Shown: in pieces, positions 34,087 through 41,637 of the stretch
Numbering within the stretch: the stretch's first letter is position 1
How the letters are laid out: each line of letters starts with the position of its first letter
Assembly: GCF_003364315.1 (NCBI RefSeq)
Contig: NZ_NXLS01000003.1
Span: 124,001-188,000, forward strand
Direction of reading: 5' to 3'
Length of the DNA: 64,000 nt
Source: Helicobacter ganmani
Lineage (GTDB): Bacteria; Campylobacterota; Campylobacteria; Campylobacterales; Helicobacteraceae
Notes under the pieces: model-generated
What the model was told of the DNA's origin: nothing
The model's database searches: none
Seen by the model: only the letters and a program-made list of their open reading frames with translations
Position numbers and translations under genes: made by a program

Positions 34087-34581
34087 TTACAAAGGGTGCA
34101 GTGCAGCACTTAAATCAATATGACAATAGCCATAAGGATTTTTGGCAAGATATTTTTGATGGTAAGATTCTGCGGGATAGAAATTTTTTAAAACTCCAAT
34201 CTCTGTAACAATCTTGTTTGGTAATTTTTGTTGATAAGATTCTACAAATTGTTGAATTCTTTCTAACATTTGAGAATCTTGCGCATAAATGCCACTTCGG
34301 TATTGCGTGCCAACATCATTGCCTTGATAATTCAATGCAAAAGGGTCAATAATACTAAAAAATCGCGCCAAAACTTCTTCTCAAGTCAATTTTACTTCAT
34401 CAAATACAAATCTTATAGCCTCCACAGCACCTGTCGTGCCACTACAAACTTGCTCATAAGTTGGAAATTCTACTTCAGAATTTGCATAACCCACTTGCGA
34501 TTCTACTGCGCCATTTAATCTATCAAAATAGCCCTGCACACCCCAAAAACAACCACCTGCTAAATAAATAATTTGTTGCAC
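34087..34581 (-). pseudogene. msrA: Peptide methionine sulfoxide reductase A, interrupted by in-frame TGA
   Basis: One continuous frame of 165 codons matches MsrA. It has the catalytic Cys11 in [18 protein letters not shown], then FFSIIDP, QGNDVGTQYRS and YHQKYLAKNP. A TGA at 34383-34381 (codon 67) interrupts it between DEVKLT and EEVLARFF; there is no frameshift. The usual TGH before the EA pair reads TGA (Thr-Gly-Ala), so a conserved His is also lost. If the stop is real, MsrA activity needs readthrough; a sequencing error is possible. Confidence 0.8.
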
Positions 34582-34682
34582 TGCATTTCCTTAAACTAAA
34601 AAGAATAAAAAATCACTTTTTTGTCGCATAAATCACAAGAGATTATATCCAAAACTTCAACTTTTGTTTGAGATTTTGACGC

Positions 34683-34688
34683 TATAAT
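34683..34688 (+). promoter_or_regulatory. -10 box for the AEC permease
   Basis: TATAAT, 40 nt before the start codon of the permease gene. Confidence 0.55.
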
Positions 34689-34728
34689 TCTATTTTTCAC
34701 GAATATCACTCTTAAATAAGGATTCTAA

Positions 34729-35637
34729 ATGTTTATTTTCAATCCACTTTTTACTATTTTTGTTTTACTTATGGGTGGCTATATTGCAAAACTTGTTGGA
34801 GTCTTAAAACAAAAGCAATCCCGCACTCTTTTGGATTTTGCAATCACCTTTACAATTCCCTGTCTTATCTTTGATGGAATTTATCATTTAAATCTTGATT
34901 GGACTTTAACTCTGCTAATCTTAACAGGACTTACTTGCAGCTTACTTGGGGGATTCATTGCAATGGTGATTGGCTATTTTTTTCGATTTTCACGCGCAAC
35001 AATCATTAGTATGTTCTTACTCTCGTCTTTTGGAAACACACTTTTTATCGGGATTCCTATTGTTGTAGGGATTTATGACACAAGTTTCATTGGCAAAGTC
35101 GTATTTTATGATGCTTTGGCCACAGCTCTGCCCTTTTCACTTCTTGCACCCTTTATTTTATCTCTTGGAGGAAATCAGCCCATTAGTTTTTTACAAAATA
35201 TCAAACGCATTTTGATTTTTCCTCCCTTTATCGCGCTGACATTAGGATTTTTGTGCAAATTTGTTGAGCTACCAGATTTTATCTTTGGTCCCATTCGCGC
35301 ATTAGGTGGTGCAACTACCGCGGTTGCACTCTTTGCTATCGGACTTGGACTTGGATTTGGCGCAATCAAGAGTGCTTACAAAAGCGCAACGATTGTAATT
35401 TTATGCAAAACACTCGTTACACCTTTATTATTTATTGGAATCTTAAAACTTCTCAATGTAGAATTTGGTCCAAATAGCATTCTTGCAATTTTGGAATCCT
35501 CTATGCCGACAATGGCACTTGCTGGAGCAATGATTATCAAGGCGAAACTAGATTCCAATCTTGCAGTTAGCTCCATTGCTTTTGGAATCCTCTTTTCTTT
35601 CGTTTCTGTTCCGTTTTTGTGCTACCTCTTGCTTTAA
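34729..35637 (+). CDS. AEC-family (auxin efflux carrier-like) permease
   Basis: 302 residues, about ten membrane segments in two five-helix halves. The family pattern includes FAITFTIPCLIFDGIYHL early and LSSFGNTLFIGIPIVVGIYD near residue 100. The second half has SMPTMALAGAMIIKAKLDSN. Bacterial AEC proteins move dicarboxylates such as malate or other small acids; the substrate cannot be told here. Monocistronic, with its own promoter and AAGG ribosome site. Confidence 0.88.
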   Translation: MFIFNPLFTIFVLLMGGYIAKLVGVLKQKQSRTLLDFAITFTIPCLIFDGIYHLNLDWTLTLLILTGLTCSLLGGFIAMVIGYFFRFSRATIISMFLLSSFGNTLFIGIPIVVGIYDTSFIGKVVFYDALATALPFSLLAPFILSLGGNQPISFLQNIKRILIFPPFIALTLGFLCKFVELPDFIFGPIRALGGATTAVALFAIGLGLGFGAIKSAYKSATIVILCKTLVTPLLFIGILKLLNVEFGPNSILAILESSMPTMALAGAMIIKAKLDSNLAVSSIAFGILFSFVSVPFLCYLLL

Positions 35638-35677
35638 ATAAGCAAAAATTTAAACTATTTTTAAATGATAATTTGGG

Positions 35678-35683
35678 TATAAT
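35678..35683 (+). promoter_or_regulatory. -10 box for the UspA protein
   Basis: TATAAT (in GGGTATAATC), 30 nt before the start codon. Confidence 0.6.
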
Positions 35684-35713
35684 CTTAAGAATATCTATAA
35701 AAAGGCTTGTATT

Positions 35714-36535
35714 ATGAAAAATAGAATTGTCGTAGCAACCGATTTTTCACAAAGTAGTTTGACAGCACTTACAAAAGCTATGTTTTTAGCTAAAAAGCAA
35801 AAATATACGCTAGATGTTGTGCATGTTGTAGAGTATTCCATTTTCCACGACCCCAAAAAAGACAAGAAGGTAGGCAAGGAAGCACTTGCAAAATTTATTG
35901 CAGATAATTTTCCCACACCAGAAGTAGAAATCTCACAATTTTGCTATGTTGGCACAATCCACCAAGAAATCAACAAACACGCAAAAGAGCGCGAATGTCG
36001 CTTACTGCTTGTAGGAGCAACAGGTGAAACACAATATTTAACAGAAGTTTTACTAGGTTCAGTAACAAAAAAAATCATCAGAAAATCTGAAATTCCCGTG
36101 CTTGTAACCAAAAATGAGGCGCTTCCAGATTATGTTAATATTTTCTCACCAACTGATTTTTCGGATAATTCTCTTAAGCTTGCCAAAACAACAAGAAAAT
36201 TTTTCCCAGAAGCAAATTTAGTCTTTTACCATATGATTTCTCGCCCATTTGAATTGCGTTTAGGACGTTATGGCGCAGATGAAGAGCAAATCTCTAAATT
36301 CAATAAAAGCGCAGAAGAAGAAGCGAGAAAATACTCCAAGAAGTTTTTGGAAAATTTCTCTGGCAAAAATGAAATGGTGCTTGATAGTGGTATTCTTTCT
36401 TATACCCGTCTTTTGAGCGTAGCAGAATCCAAAAATGTCTCACTCATTGCATTGCCAACAAGTGGAAAAATTAGCTTTTTTGCCTTAGATGTGCTACAAA
36501 ATGCACATGTAGATGTGCTAATTTGGAAATTTTAA
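35714..36535 (+). CDS. Tandem universal stress protein (two UspA domains)
   Basis: 273 residues in two Usp domains. The first (1-140) begins RIVVATDFSQSSLTALTKAM and has the nucleotide-loop text GATGETQYL...LLGS followed by IPVLVT. The second (about 150-273) begins NIFSPTDFSDNSLKLAKTT but its ATP loop is degenerate (ALPTSGK). Such tandem proteins help survival under starvation or oxidative stress. Monocistronic. Confidence 0.9.
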   Translation: MKNRIVVATDFSQSSLTALTKAMFLAKKQKYTLDVVHVVEYSIFHDPKKDKKVGKEALAKFIADNFPTPEVEISQFCYVGTIHQEINKHAKERECRLLLVGATGETQYLTEVLLGSVTKKIIRKSEIPVLVTKNEALPDYVNIFSPTDFSDNSLKLAKTTRKFFPEANLVFYHMISRPFELRLGRYGADEEQISKFNKSAEEEARKYSKKFLENFSGKNEMVLDSGILSYTRLLSVAESKNVSLIALPTSGKISFFALDVLQNAHVDVLIWKF

Positions 36536-36577
36536 TCCATTCTTAATGCTTTCTCACAACTTTATCTTACCTGACAA

Positions 36578-36607
36578 GCTAGAATCGTAATCCAATGCGA
36601 TTCTAGC
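36578..36607. repeat. Perfect 10-bp inverted repeat between usp and comEC
   Basis: GCTAGAATCG (36578-36587) pairs exactly with 36598-36607 over a 10-nt loop. No U-tract follows on either side. The arms share AGAATC/GATTCT with the intergenic repeats at 4112-4142 and 8578-8605. It may act as a weak terminator after usp or be a member of that repeat family. Confidence 0.5.
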
Positions 36608-36628
36608 AATCCACAGCAAAGGCAATCT

Positions 36629-37912
36629 ATGCATAATCTCTCACCGCCTTTGTTTTTTACTCTCAAAGAGCGTTTGATTTTCTTTGTTTTTTTGTGCCTT
36701 ATTCTGTGTCTCACGCTTGGTTTTAAATTCTATCAATTCCATATTTTAAAGTCTCAAAACAATCCTCAAATTACTGCACAAGTTCTTTTGCAATACACCA
36801 AAAGCAAACAAAACAAAACCTATTTTGTACTCAAGCTCAAAAGCAATTTTGGCACTTTTTACACCACATCACGAGAGGATTTGCGGGATTTGAAGTATCG
36901 TTTCTTGAGCTTACGCGTTATCTTAGATAAAGTTTCTTTTTGGGAATTTTTGCGCGGATTCTATGCGCCGAGCTTTAACCTCATCTTACTTCCTTTTGAG
37001 GATTTTAGGAAGCCCTTAAGAGAGACAATTCTAAACCAACACGCAACAAAGCTTATGGGCGAATATTACTTGACACTCTTTCTGTCTGATAGCTTACCGC
37101 AGGAGTGGAGAACTTTAGCCCAAAGCTATGGAATCTCACATATTTTCGCCATTTCTGGATTCCATACAGGAATCTTAAGTGCAATTGGATTTCTAATTTT
37201 AGGATTCTTTTATAAGCCCTTACATCAACGATTTTTCCCTTATCGCAATATTCTTTTTGATTTGGGATTCCTTGTTGTTTTGGGACTGATTGCCTATTAT
37301 TTTTTACTCACACAATCTCCCTCTTATTTGCGCGCTTTGGCGATGAGTTGTGTAGCATTTTTTCTACTTTGGCGTGGCTTTAATGTCTTGCGCATGGAGT
37401 CTCTCTTGTGGTGCATTTTTGTTTTGGTTGCCTTTTTTCCGCAGCTTATTTTTTCTATTGGATTTTATTTTTCTAGTTTGGGTGTTTTATATATTTCCTT
37501 ATTTTTCAAATACTTTAAGATTCCACAAAATATCAAAGGCAAGATTCTATATAGCCTCGCCTTAAACGCTTCAACCTTTTTTCTAATGGGAATCGTGGTT
37601 TATTATTTCTTTCCTTATTTTTCACCCCTGTCTCTTTTTTCGCTTTTGCTTACGCCACTTTTTATTTTCTATTATCCTTTAGAGTTATTGCTTCATCTAT
37701 TTGGCTTTGGTGGGTTTTTGGATTCTCTTTTGCTTGCTTGGGTAGGCTTCAAGACACATACTATCACATTGCAACCAAACCTCATTGCGTTTATTTTGTG
37801 TAATGCACTTAGTCTTTTAGCTATTTTTTACTACCACGCTTTTTGGATTCTTTTAACCATTAATTTAGTCTATTATAGCTATGGAATCTATTTGTATTTT
37901 TATGGAATTTAA
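36629..37912 (+). CDS. comEC: ComEC/Rec2-family DNA uptake channel (short form)
   Basis: Polytopic inner-membrane protein, 427 residues, that carries single-stranded transforming DNA into the cytoplasm. An N-terminal TM (about 14-32) and a soluble OB-like region precede the Competence domain with AISGFHTGILSAIGFLILGF near residue 170 and many further TM helices. It lacks the C-terminal metallo-beta-lactamase domain of Bacillus ComEC, as in H. pylori ComE3. Natural competence is therefore plausible. Confidence 0.88.
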   Translation: MHNLSPPLFFTLKERLIFFVFLCLILCLTLGFKFYQFHILKSQNNPQITAQVLLQYTKSKQNKTYFVLKLKSNFGTFYTTSREDLRDLKYRFLSLRVILDKVSFWEFLRGFYAPSFNLILLPFEDFRKPLRETILNQHATKLMGEYYLTLFLSDSLPQEWRTLAQSYGISHIFAISGFHTGILSAIGFLILGFFYKPLHQRFFPYRNILFDLGFLVVLGLIAYYFLLTQSPSYLRALAMSCVAFFLLWRGFNVLRMESLLWCIFVLVAFFPQLIFSIGFYFSSLGVLYISLFFKYFKIPQNIKGKILYSLALNASTFFLMGIVVYYFFPYFSPLSLFSLLLTPLFIFYYPLELLLHLFGFGGFLDSLLLAWVGFKTHTITLQPNLIAFILCNALSLLAIFYYHAFWILLTINLVYYSYGIYLYFYGI

Positions 37913-37952
37913 GCTAAAATGCAAAGATTATTTAAATTTTAAGGCTTAGATT

Positions 37953-38495
37953 GTGAATCCTATCCTCTCCAAAATCGGCAAGGGTCTCTTTGCGATTCTC
38001 CCCTTTTTGTTACTTTTTTGGATTTTTTCTTTCGTTTATGAATTTTGTGCCAAAATTTTTTACTCTATCTTTGGAATCACAAACGCGAATCTTTTTGTAA
38101 CCCTCCTCATTTGTTTCTTGAGCCTTGCTCTGCTCTATTATATTGGACTTTTAGTAGAAAAAAACAAAGAAGTTTTGTTTATCAAAATTACAGAAATGCT
38201 AATTACCAAGATTCCACTTGTCAAAGGCGTTTATTCTGGAATCAAAGAGGTTTTAAAAATCTTTTTGGGTAAAAATGAAGAGGGATATTTGGGCGTTGCT
38301 TCTATCCATATTGGAGAAATGGAATTGATAGGGTTCATCACCAAAGAGGAAGGGGAAAGTTTTTGGATTTTTGTTCCTACAACTCCCAATCCCACTTCAG
38401 GTTTTCTCCTAAAACTTCCCAAAACGCAAGTCCAAATTTCGGATTTATCTGTTAGTGATGGATTTAAGAAAATTATTTCTTTGGGTGTAAGATAA
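37953..38495 (+). CDS. DUF502 family membrane protein
   Basis: 180 residues. Two N-terminal TM helices (about 11-36 and 45-67) precede the DUF502 body, with PLVKGVYSGIKEVLKIFLG and the typical VPTTPNPTSGFLLKLPK near residue 142. The start is a GTG at 37953 preceded by AAGG. The function of DUF502 is unknown. It lies in a run with ubiA (3-bp gap). TAAAAT at 37915-37920 could be a local -10 box. Confidence 0.88.
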   Translation: MNPILSKIGKGLFAILPFLLLFWIFSFVYEFCAKIFYSIFGITNANLFVTLLICFLSLALLYYIGLLVEKNKEVLFIKITEMLITKIPLVKGVYSGIKEVLKIFLGKNEEGYLGVASIHIGEMELIGFITKEEGESFWIFVPTTPNPTSGFLLKLPKTQVQISDLSVSDGFKKIISLGVR

Positions 38496-38498
38496 ATT

Positions 38499-39359
38499 AT
38501 GCAAATCCAACAGAAACTAAAAGATTTAAGCGAATTGGTAATGCTTCAGCATAGTTTTTTTTCTATGCCTTTTATGTTTATTGCCTTACTAACTAGTGCA
38601 AAGGGCTGGTTTGGCTGGAAATTATTTATTTTTGGTGTGATTGCGACCATTAGTGCGCGCAATTTTGCTATGGCATTCAATCGCTATGCAGACCGCAAGT
38701 TTGATAGCACAAATCCGCGCACTCAAAACCGCCCAAGCGTAGATGGCAGAATTGCGCCCAATGCAATTTTATTCTTTATCTTTGTTAATGCAGTCATTTT
38801 TGTTTGCATTAGCTATTTTATTAATGCTTTGTGTTTTTATCTTTCTATCCCTATTCTTGCGATTCTTGCAAGTTATTCGCTGTTTAAACGTTTCTCTAGC
38901 TTAGCGCATATTGTGCTAGGGCTTTCTTTGGGGTTAGCTCCTATTGCAGGGGCGATTGCAGCAAGCGGCGAGATTCCATTATGGAGCATTTATCTATGTA
39001 TTGGGGTGCTTTTTTGGGTCGCCGGATTTGACTTACTCTATGCCTTGCAAGACATTGAGCACGACAAAAAAGAGGGTCTGCATTCTATTCCTAGTGTCTT
39101 TGGTGTTACCAAAACCCTATGGCTTTCAAGGCTTTTTCACTTGCTCACGCTTGTTTTTTGGGGATTATTCATTTTTGAAGCAAATCTTGGCTTATGGATG
39201 TGGATTGGACTTGGAATCTCAATCCTTGCGCTCTTTTTTGAACAATATTTAGTTTCTAAAAATTTTCATCATATCCCGCGCGCATTTTTCACAGTTAATG
39301 CCTATCTCGGAATTGCGCTTTTAGGATTTTGCATTTTAGACTTAATGGCTGGGCTTTAA
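38499..39359 (+). CDS. mqnP: UbiA-family prenyltransferase, probably MqnP of menaquinone synthesis
   Basis: 286 residues, about eight TM helices. The first Asp-rich motif is NRYADRKFDSTNPRT (about 62-76); the second is LQDIEHDKKEGLHSIP near residue 186. It prenylates the aromatic acid. Because the organism carries mqnC and lacks a visible ubiquinone pathway, the acceptor is probably the dihydroxynaphthoate-type product of the futalosine route. It follows DUF502 and precedes two unknown genes. Confidence 0.88.
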   Translation: MQIQQKLKDLSELVMLQHSFFSMPFMFIALLTSAKGWFGWKLFIFGVIATISARNFAMAFNRYADRKFDSTNPRTQNRPSVDGRIAPNAILFFIFVNAVIFVCISYFINALCFYLSIPILAILASYSLFKRFSSLAHIVLGLSLGLAPIAGAIAASGEIPLWSIYLCIGVLFWVAGFDLLYALQDIEHDKKEGLHSIPSVFGVTKTLWLSRLFHLLTLVFWGLFIFEANLGLWMWIGLGISILALFFEQYLVSKNFHHIPRAFFTVNAYLGIALLGFCILDLMAGL

Positions 39360-39362
39360 ATA

Positions 39363-39902
39363 ATGGAAAATTTCGTTAAAAGTCGCCTGATTCACACAGC
39401 CTTAAAAATAGAATTTGACCAAGTACATACTAATGCAGAATCCTATGCACTAGAATTTAATAAACTCACACAAAGCGACGAAGATCCTATTGGAGAATGG
39501 TTGCGCCTTATGCGTGCAAAGAAAGGAAATTTAGAGGGCGAAAATGCCGTGATTTTGGAGCTTTTAGTAGAAATTTACCGCAAGATAGAATCACTAGAAT
39601 CTCGCATAGAGGGAAATACAAAAGCCTATGTTCCGCTAGAAAACAAAGCAACCATTAGCACAATCGGGCATAGTTGCTTTGCGCTTTTGGATACGAATCT
39701 TTTAGAAAATACACTTTATTATGGTAGAATAGAGCTTCCAACTTTTCCAACGCGTATCGTGCCTGTATATTTTATTTATCATTCAGAGCTTGCTTGGATT
39801 GAACAAATCCACGCAAGAGATGAGATTGAATGGGACGGCTATGTAGCAGGAAAAGAGCGTGCGCTGATTCGCTCACTTAAAACTCAACAAAAAGGCAAAT
39901 AA
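39363..39902 (+). CDS. Hypothetical protein (179 aa)
   Basis: 179 residues, no signal or TM. A helical, charged N-terminal half ends with LELLVEIYRKIESLESRIEG. The C-terminal half is beta-rich (ISTIGHSCFALLDTN; LPTFPTRIVPVYFIYHS; WDGYVAGKERALIRSLK), slightly like a PilZ barrel but without its RxxxR motif. The gene overlaps the next by one base. No family is assigned. Confidence 0.72.
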   Translation: MENFVKSRLIHTALKIEFDQVHTNAESYALEFNKLTQSDEDPIGEWLRLMRAKKGNLEGENAVILELLVEIYRKIESLESRIEGNTKAYVPLENKATISTIGHSCFALLDTNLLENTLYYGRIELPTFPTRIVPVYFIYHSELAWIEQIHARDEIEWDGYVAGKERALIRSLKTQQKGK

Positions 39903-40462
39903 TGTTCAATGATGCAAATTTATTACTTTGGGGTGGAATCGGAATCGCCATCGTTTTTATTTTACTCATTGTGTATTTATATCTCAAAGAGGGTGAAAAC
40001 GCCAAGCGCGCGCGTCGTTATGAAAAATCCATTGAGGAGCTTAACAAAGAAGTTTATCGCTTGCAGAAAAGAATCAAAGAGCAAGAAAATGAATTGGAGC
40101 ATTTCAAAACCCATATCAAAGCACAAATCTATCAAGACATGCGCTTGGAAATGAAAAATCTGTTAGATTCCAATTTACACACACAAATAATGCCCATCAA
40201 AGTGGAAATGGAATCCCTCAAAACACAATGGAATGACTGCAAAAACAATCTTCGTGATTTAGGGGATTTAGAAAACAAAATCTTTCATTTAGAGGAAAGA
40301 TTGAAAGAATTTGTTTATACTCCAAGCAATCCTACAAATATTGATGAGGGGAGGATTATTTCAATGTTCAAAGATGGCTGGAGCGTGGATTCTATCGCCA
40401 AAGAATTACGCATTGGTAAGGGTGAAGTAGAATTTACACTGAAATTTGCCAACTTAAATTAA
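39902..40462 (+). CDS. Membrane-anchored coiled-coil protein with C-terminal helix-turn-helix
   Basis: 186 residues. One N-terminal TM helix (about 8-27), then a coiled coil (about 30-140; IEELNKEVYRLQKRIKEQEN). A C-terminal 35-residue helix-turn-helix follows (IISMFKDGWSVDSIAKELRI and GKGEVEFTLKF), similar to DUF6115-type ends. The HTH faces the cytoplasm. The combination suggests a membrane-tethered DNA-binding or scaffold protein. It lies between the 179-aa gene and thrB. Confidence 0.75.
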   Translation: MFNDANLLLWGGIGIAIVFILLIVYLYLKEGENAKRARRYEKSIEELNKEVYRLQKRIKEQENELEHFKTHIKAQIYQDMRLEMKNLLDSNLHTQIMPIKVEMESLKTQWNDCKNNLRDLGDLENKIFHLEERLKEFVYTPSNPTNIDEGRIISMFKDGWSVDSIAKELRIGKGEVEFTLKFANLN

Positions 40463-40471
40463 GGGAAAAGA

Positions 40472-41371
40472 ATGGAATTTCGCGTGCCTGCAACGAGTGC
40501 AAACTTAGGACCGGGCTTTGATAGTTTAGGACTCGCCTTAAATCTTTATAATCATTTTAGCCTCAAACCCTCCAAATTCACCTCCATTCAAATCCATGGA
40601 GAAGGCGCAAAAAATCCTAAATTACGCATAGATAATGTGTTTGTTAGAATCTTTAACGAGCAACTTAAAAAGCTAACAGGCAAAACTCTGCATTTTAAAT
40701 TTACTTTTGACAATTCAATACCTATTTCGCGCGGTTTGGGGAGTAGTTCAGCAGTTATTATCGGAGCAATTAGTGCGGCTTTTAAAGTCGCTGGGATTCC
40801 GTTCCAAAAGCAAGAAATTCTAAATCTCGCACTTAATTACGAATCCCACCCCGACAATATTACTCCTGCCTGTATGGGAGGATTTAATGTCTGTATGCTC
40901 ACGCAACGTAAAAATGAAGTGCGTTTTATCCATTCGCCTTTGCCCGATTCCATTCAAGCGGTTGTAGTGATTCCAAATCAATCCATTTCAACCCACCTCT
41001 CACGGCAAACTTTACCCAAAAAATATAGCCAAAAAGATGCTGTGTTTAATCTTTCTCACGCAAGTGTGTTGGCAGGTGCTTTTATCACGCAACATTTTGA
41101 ATTATTGCGCGAAGCAAGTATGGATAGATTCCATCAATATTATCGTATGAAACAGATTCCATTGCTTTTTGAAGTGCAAAAATGCGCCCTCTCCTCTGGT
41201 GCATTAATGAGCACACTCTCTGGCAGTGGTTCAACTTTTTTTAATTTATGTTACAAAGACGATAGTGTGCGATTGCATAAAATCTTAAGCCAAAAATTTC
41301 CAAAACTCAAAATCTTAATATTAAATTTTGATAATTTTGGCGTCGTCTTTGATGATGAATTTAAGCTTTAG
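40472..41371 (+). CDS. thrB: Homoserine kinase
   Basis: GHMP kinase phosphorylating homoserine in threonine synthesis; 299 residues. N-terminal VPATSANLGPGFDSLGLALN, ATP loop PISRGLGSSSAVIIGAISAA near residue 90, and C-terminal LSGSGSTFF are all in place. An AGGGAAAAG sequence precedes the ATG. No other threonine genes are adjacent. Confidence 0.95.
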   Translation: MEFRVPATSANLGPGFDSLGLALNLYNHFSLKPSKFTSIQIHGEGAKNPKLRIDNVFVRIFNEQLKKLTGKTLHFKFTFDNSIPISRGLGSSSAVIIGAISAAFKVAGIPFQKQEILNLALNYESHPDNITPACMGGFNVCMLTQRKNEVRFIHSPLPDSIQAVVVIPNQSISTHLSRQTLPKKYSQKDAVFNLSHASVLAGAFITQHFELLREASMDRFHQYYRMKQIPLLFEVQKCALSSGALMSTLSGSGSTFFNLCYKDDSVRLHKILSQKFPKLKILILNFDNFGVVFDDEFKL

Positions 41372-41376
41372 CTTGT

Positions 41377-41382
41377 TATAAT
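41377..41382 (+). promoter_or_regulatory. -10 box for rnpM-infB operon, giving a very short leader
   Basis: TATAAT lies only 9 nt before the rnpM start codon, so a standard start site would be 0-3 nt from the ATG. Either the mRNA is leaderless or translation relies on longer read-through transcripts from thrB. Confidence 0.45.
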
Positions 41383-41391
41383 TAGAGCTTT

Positions 41392-41637
41392 ATGTCTAAT
41401 CCAATTAGAATGTGTATCGTATGTCGGAATCGCTTTCCACAAGCACAATTAATCCGTTTGCAATACAAAGATTCTGTGTTGAAATGCCATCAAGGTGCAG
41501 GTAGAAGCTTCTATCTCTGCTCTAGTTGCAAAGAAACACCCAAAGCAAGTGATTCTATCGCAAAGATTTGTAAATTGGATAAAAAACACAAAGAAAATAT
41601 TAAGTTTGCATTAAAGGAGATTTTTCTGTATGGATAA
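41392..41637 (+). CDS. rnpM: YlxR/RnpM family RNA-binding protein
   Basis: 81 residues of the DUF448/YlxR fold: [18 protein letters not shown] near the start, [10 protein letters not shown] in the middle. In Bacillus, YlxR (RnpM) binds and modulates RNase P. It overlaps infB by 8 bp, the usual order before infB. A CxxC pair at C8/C11 and a second at C47/C50 may hold structure or metal. Confidence 0.88.
   Translation: MSNPIRMCIVCRNRFPQAQLIRLQYKDSVLKCHQGAGRSFYLCSSCKETPKASDSIAKICKLDKKHKENIKFALKEIFLYG

Noticed and set aside
34381-34383. TGA in msrA as a selenocysteine codon
   Set aside because: The catalytic Cys is at codon 11 (GGCFWG) and is encoded normally. The TGA falls in a helix at codon 67 where Sec has no role, and no selenocysteine hairpin is visible after it.
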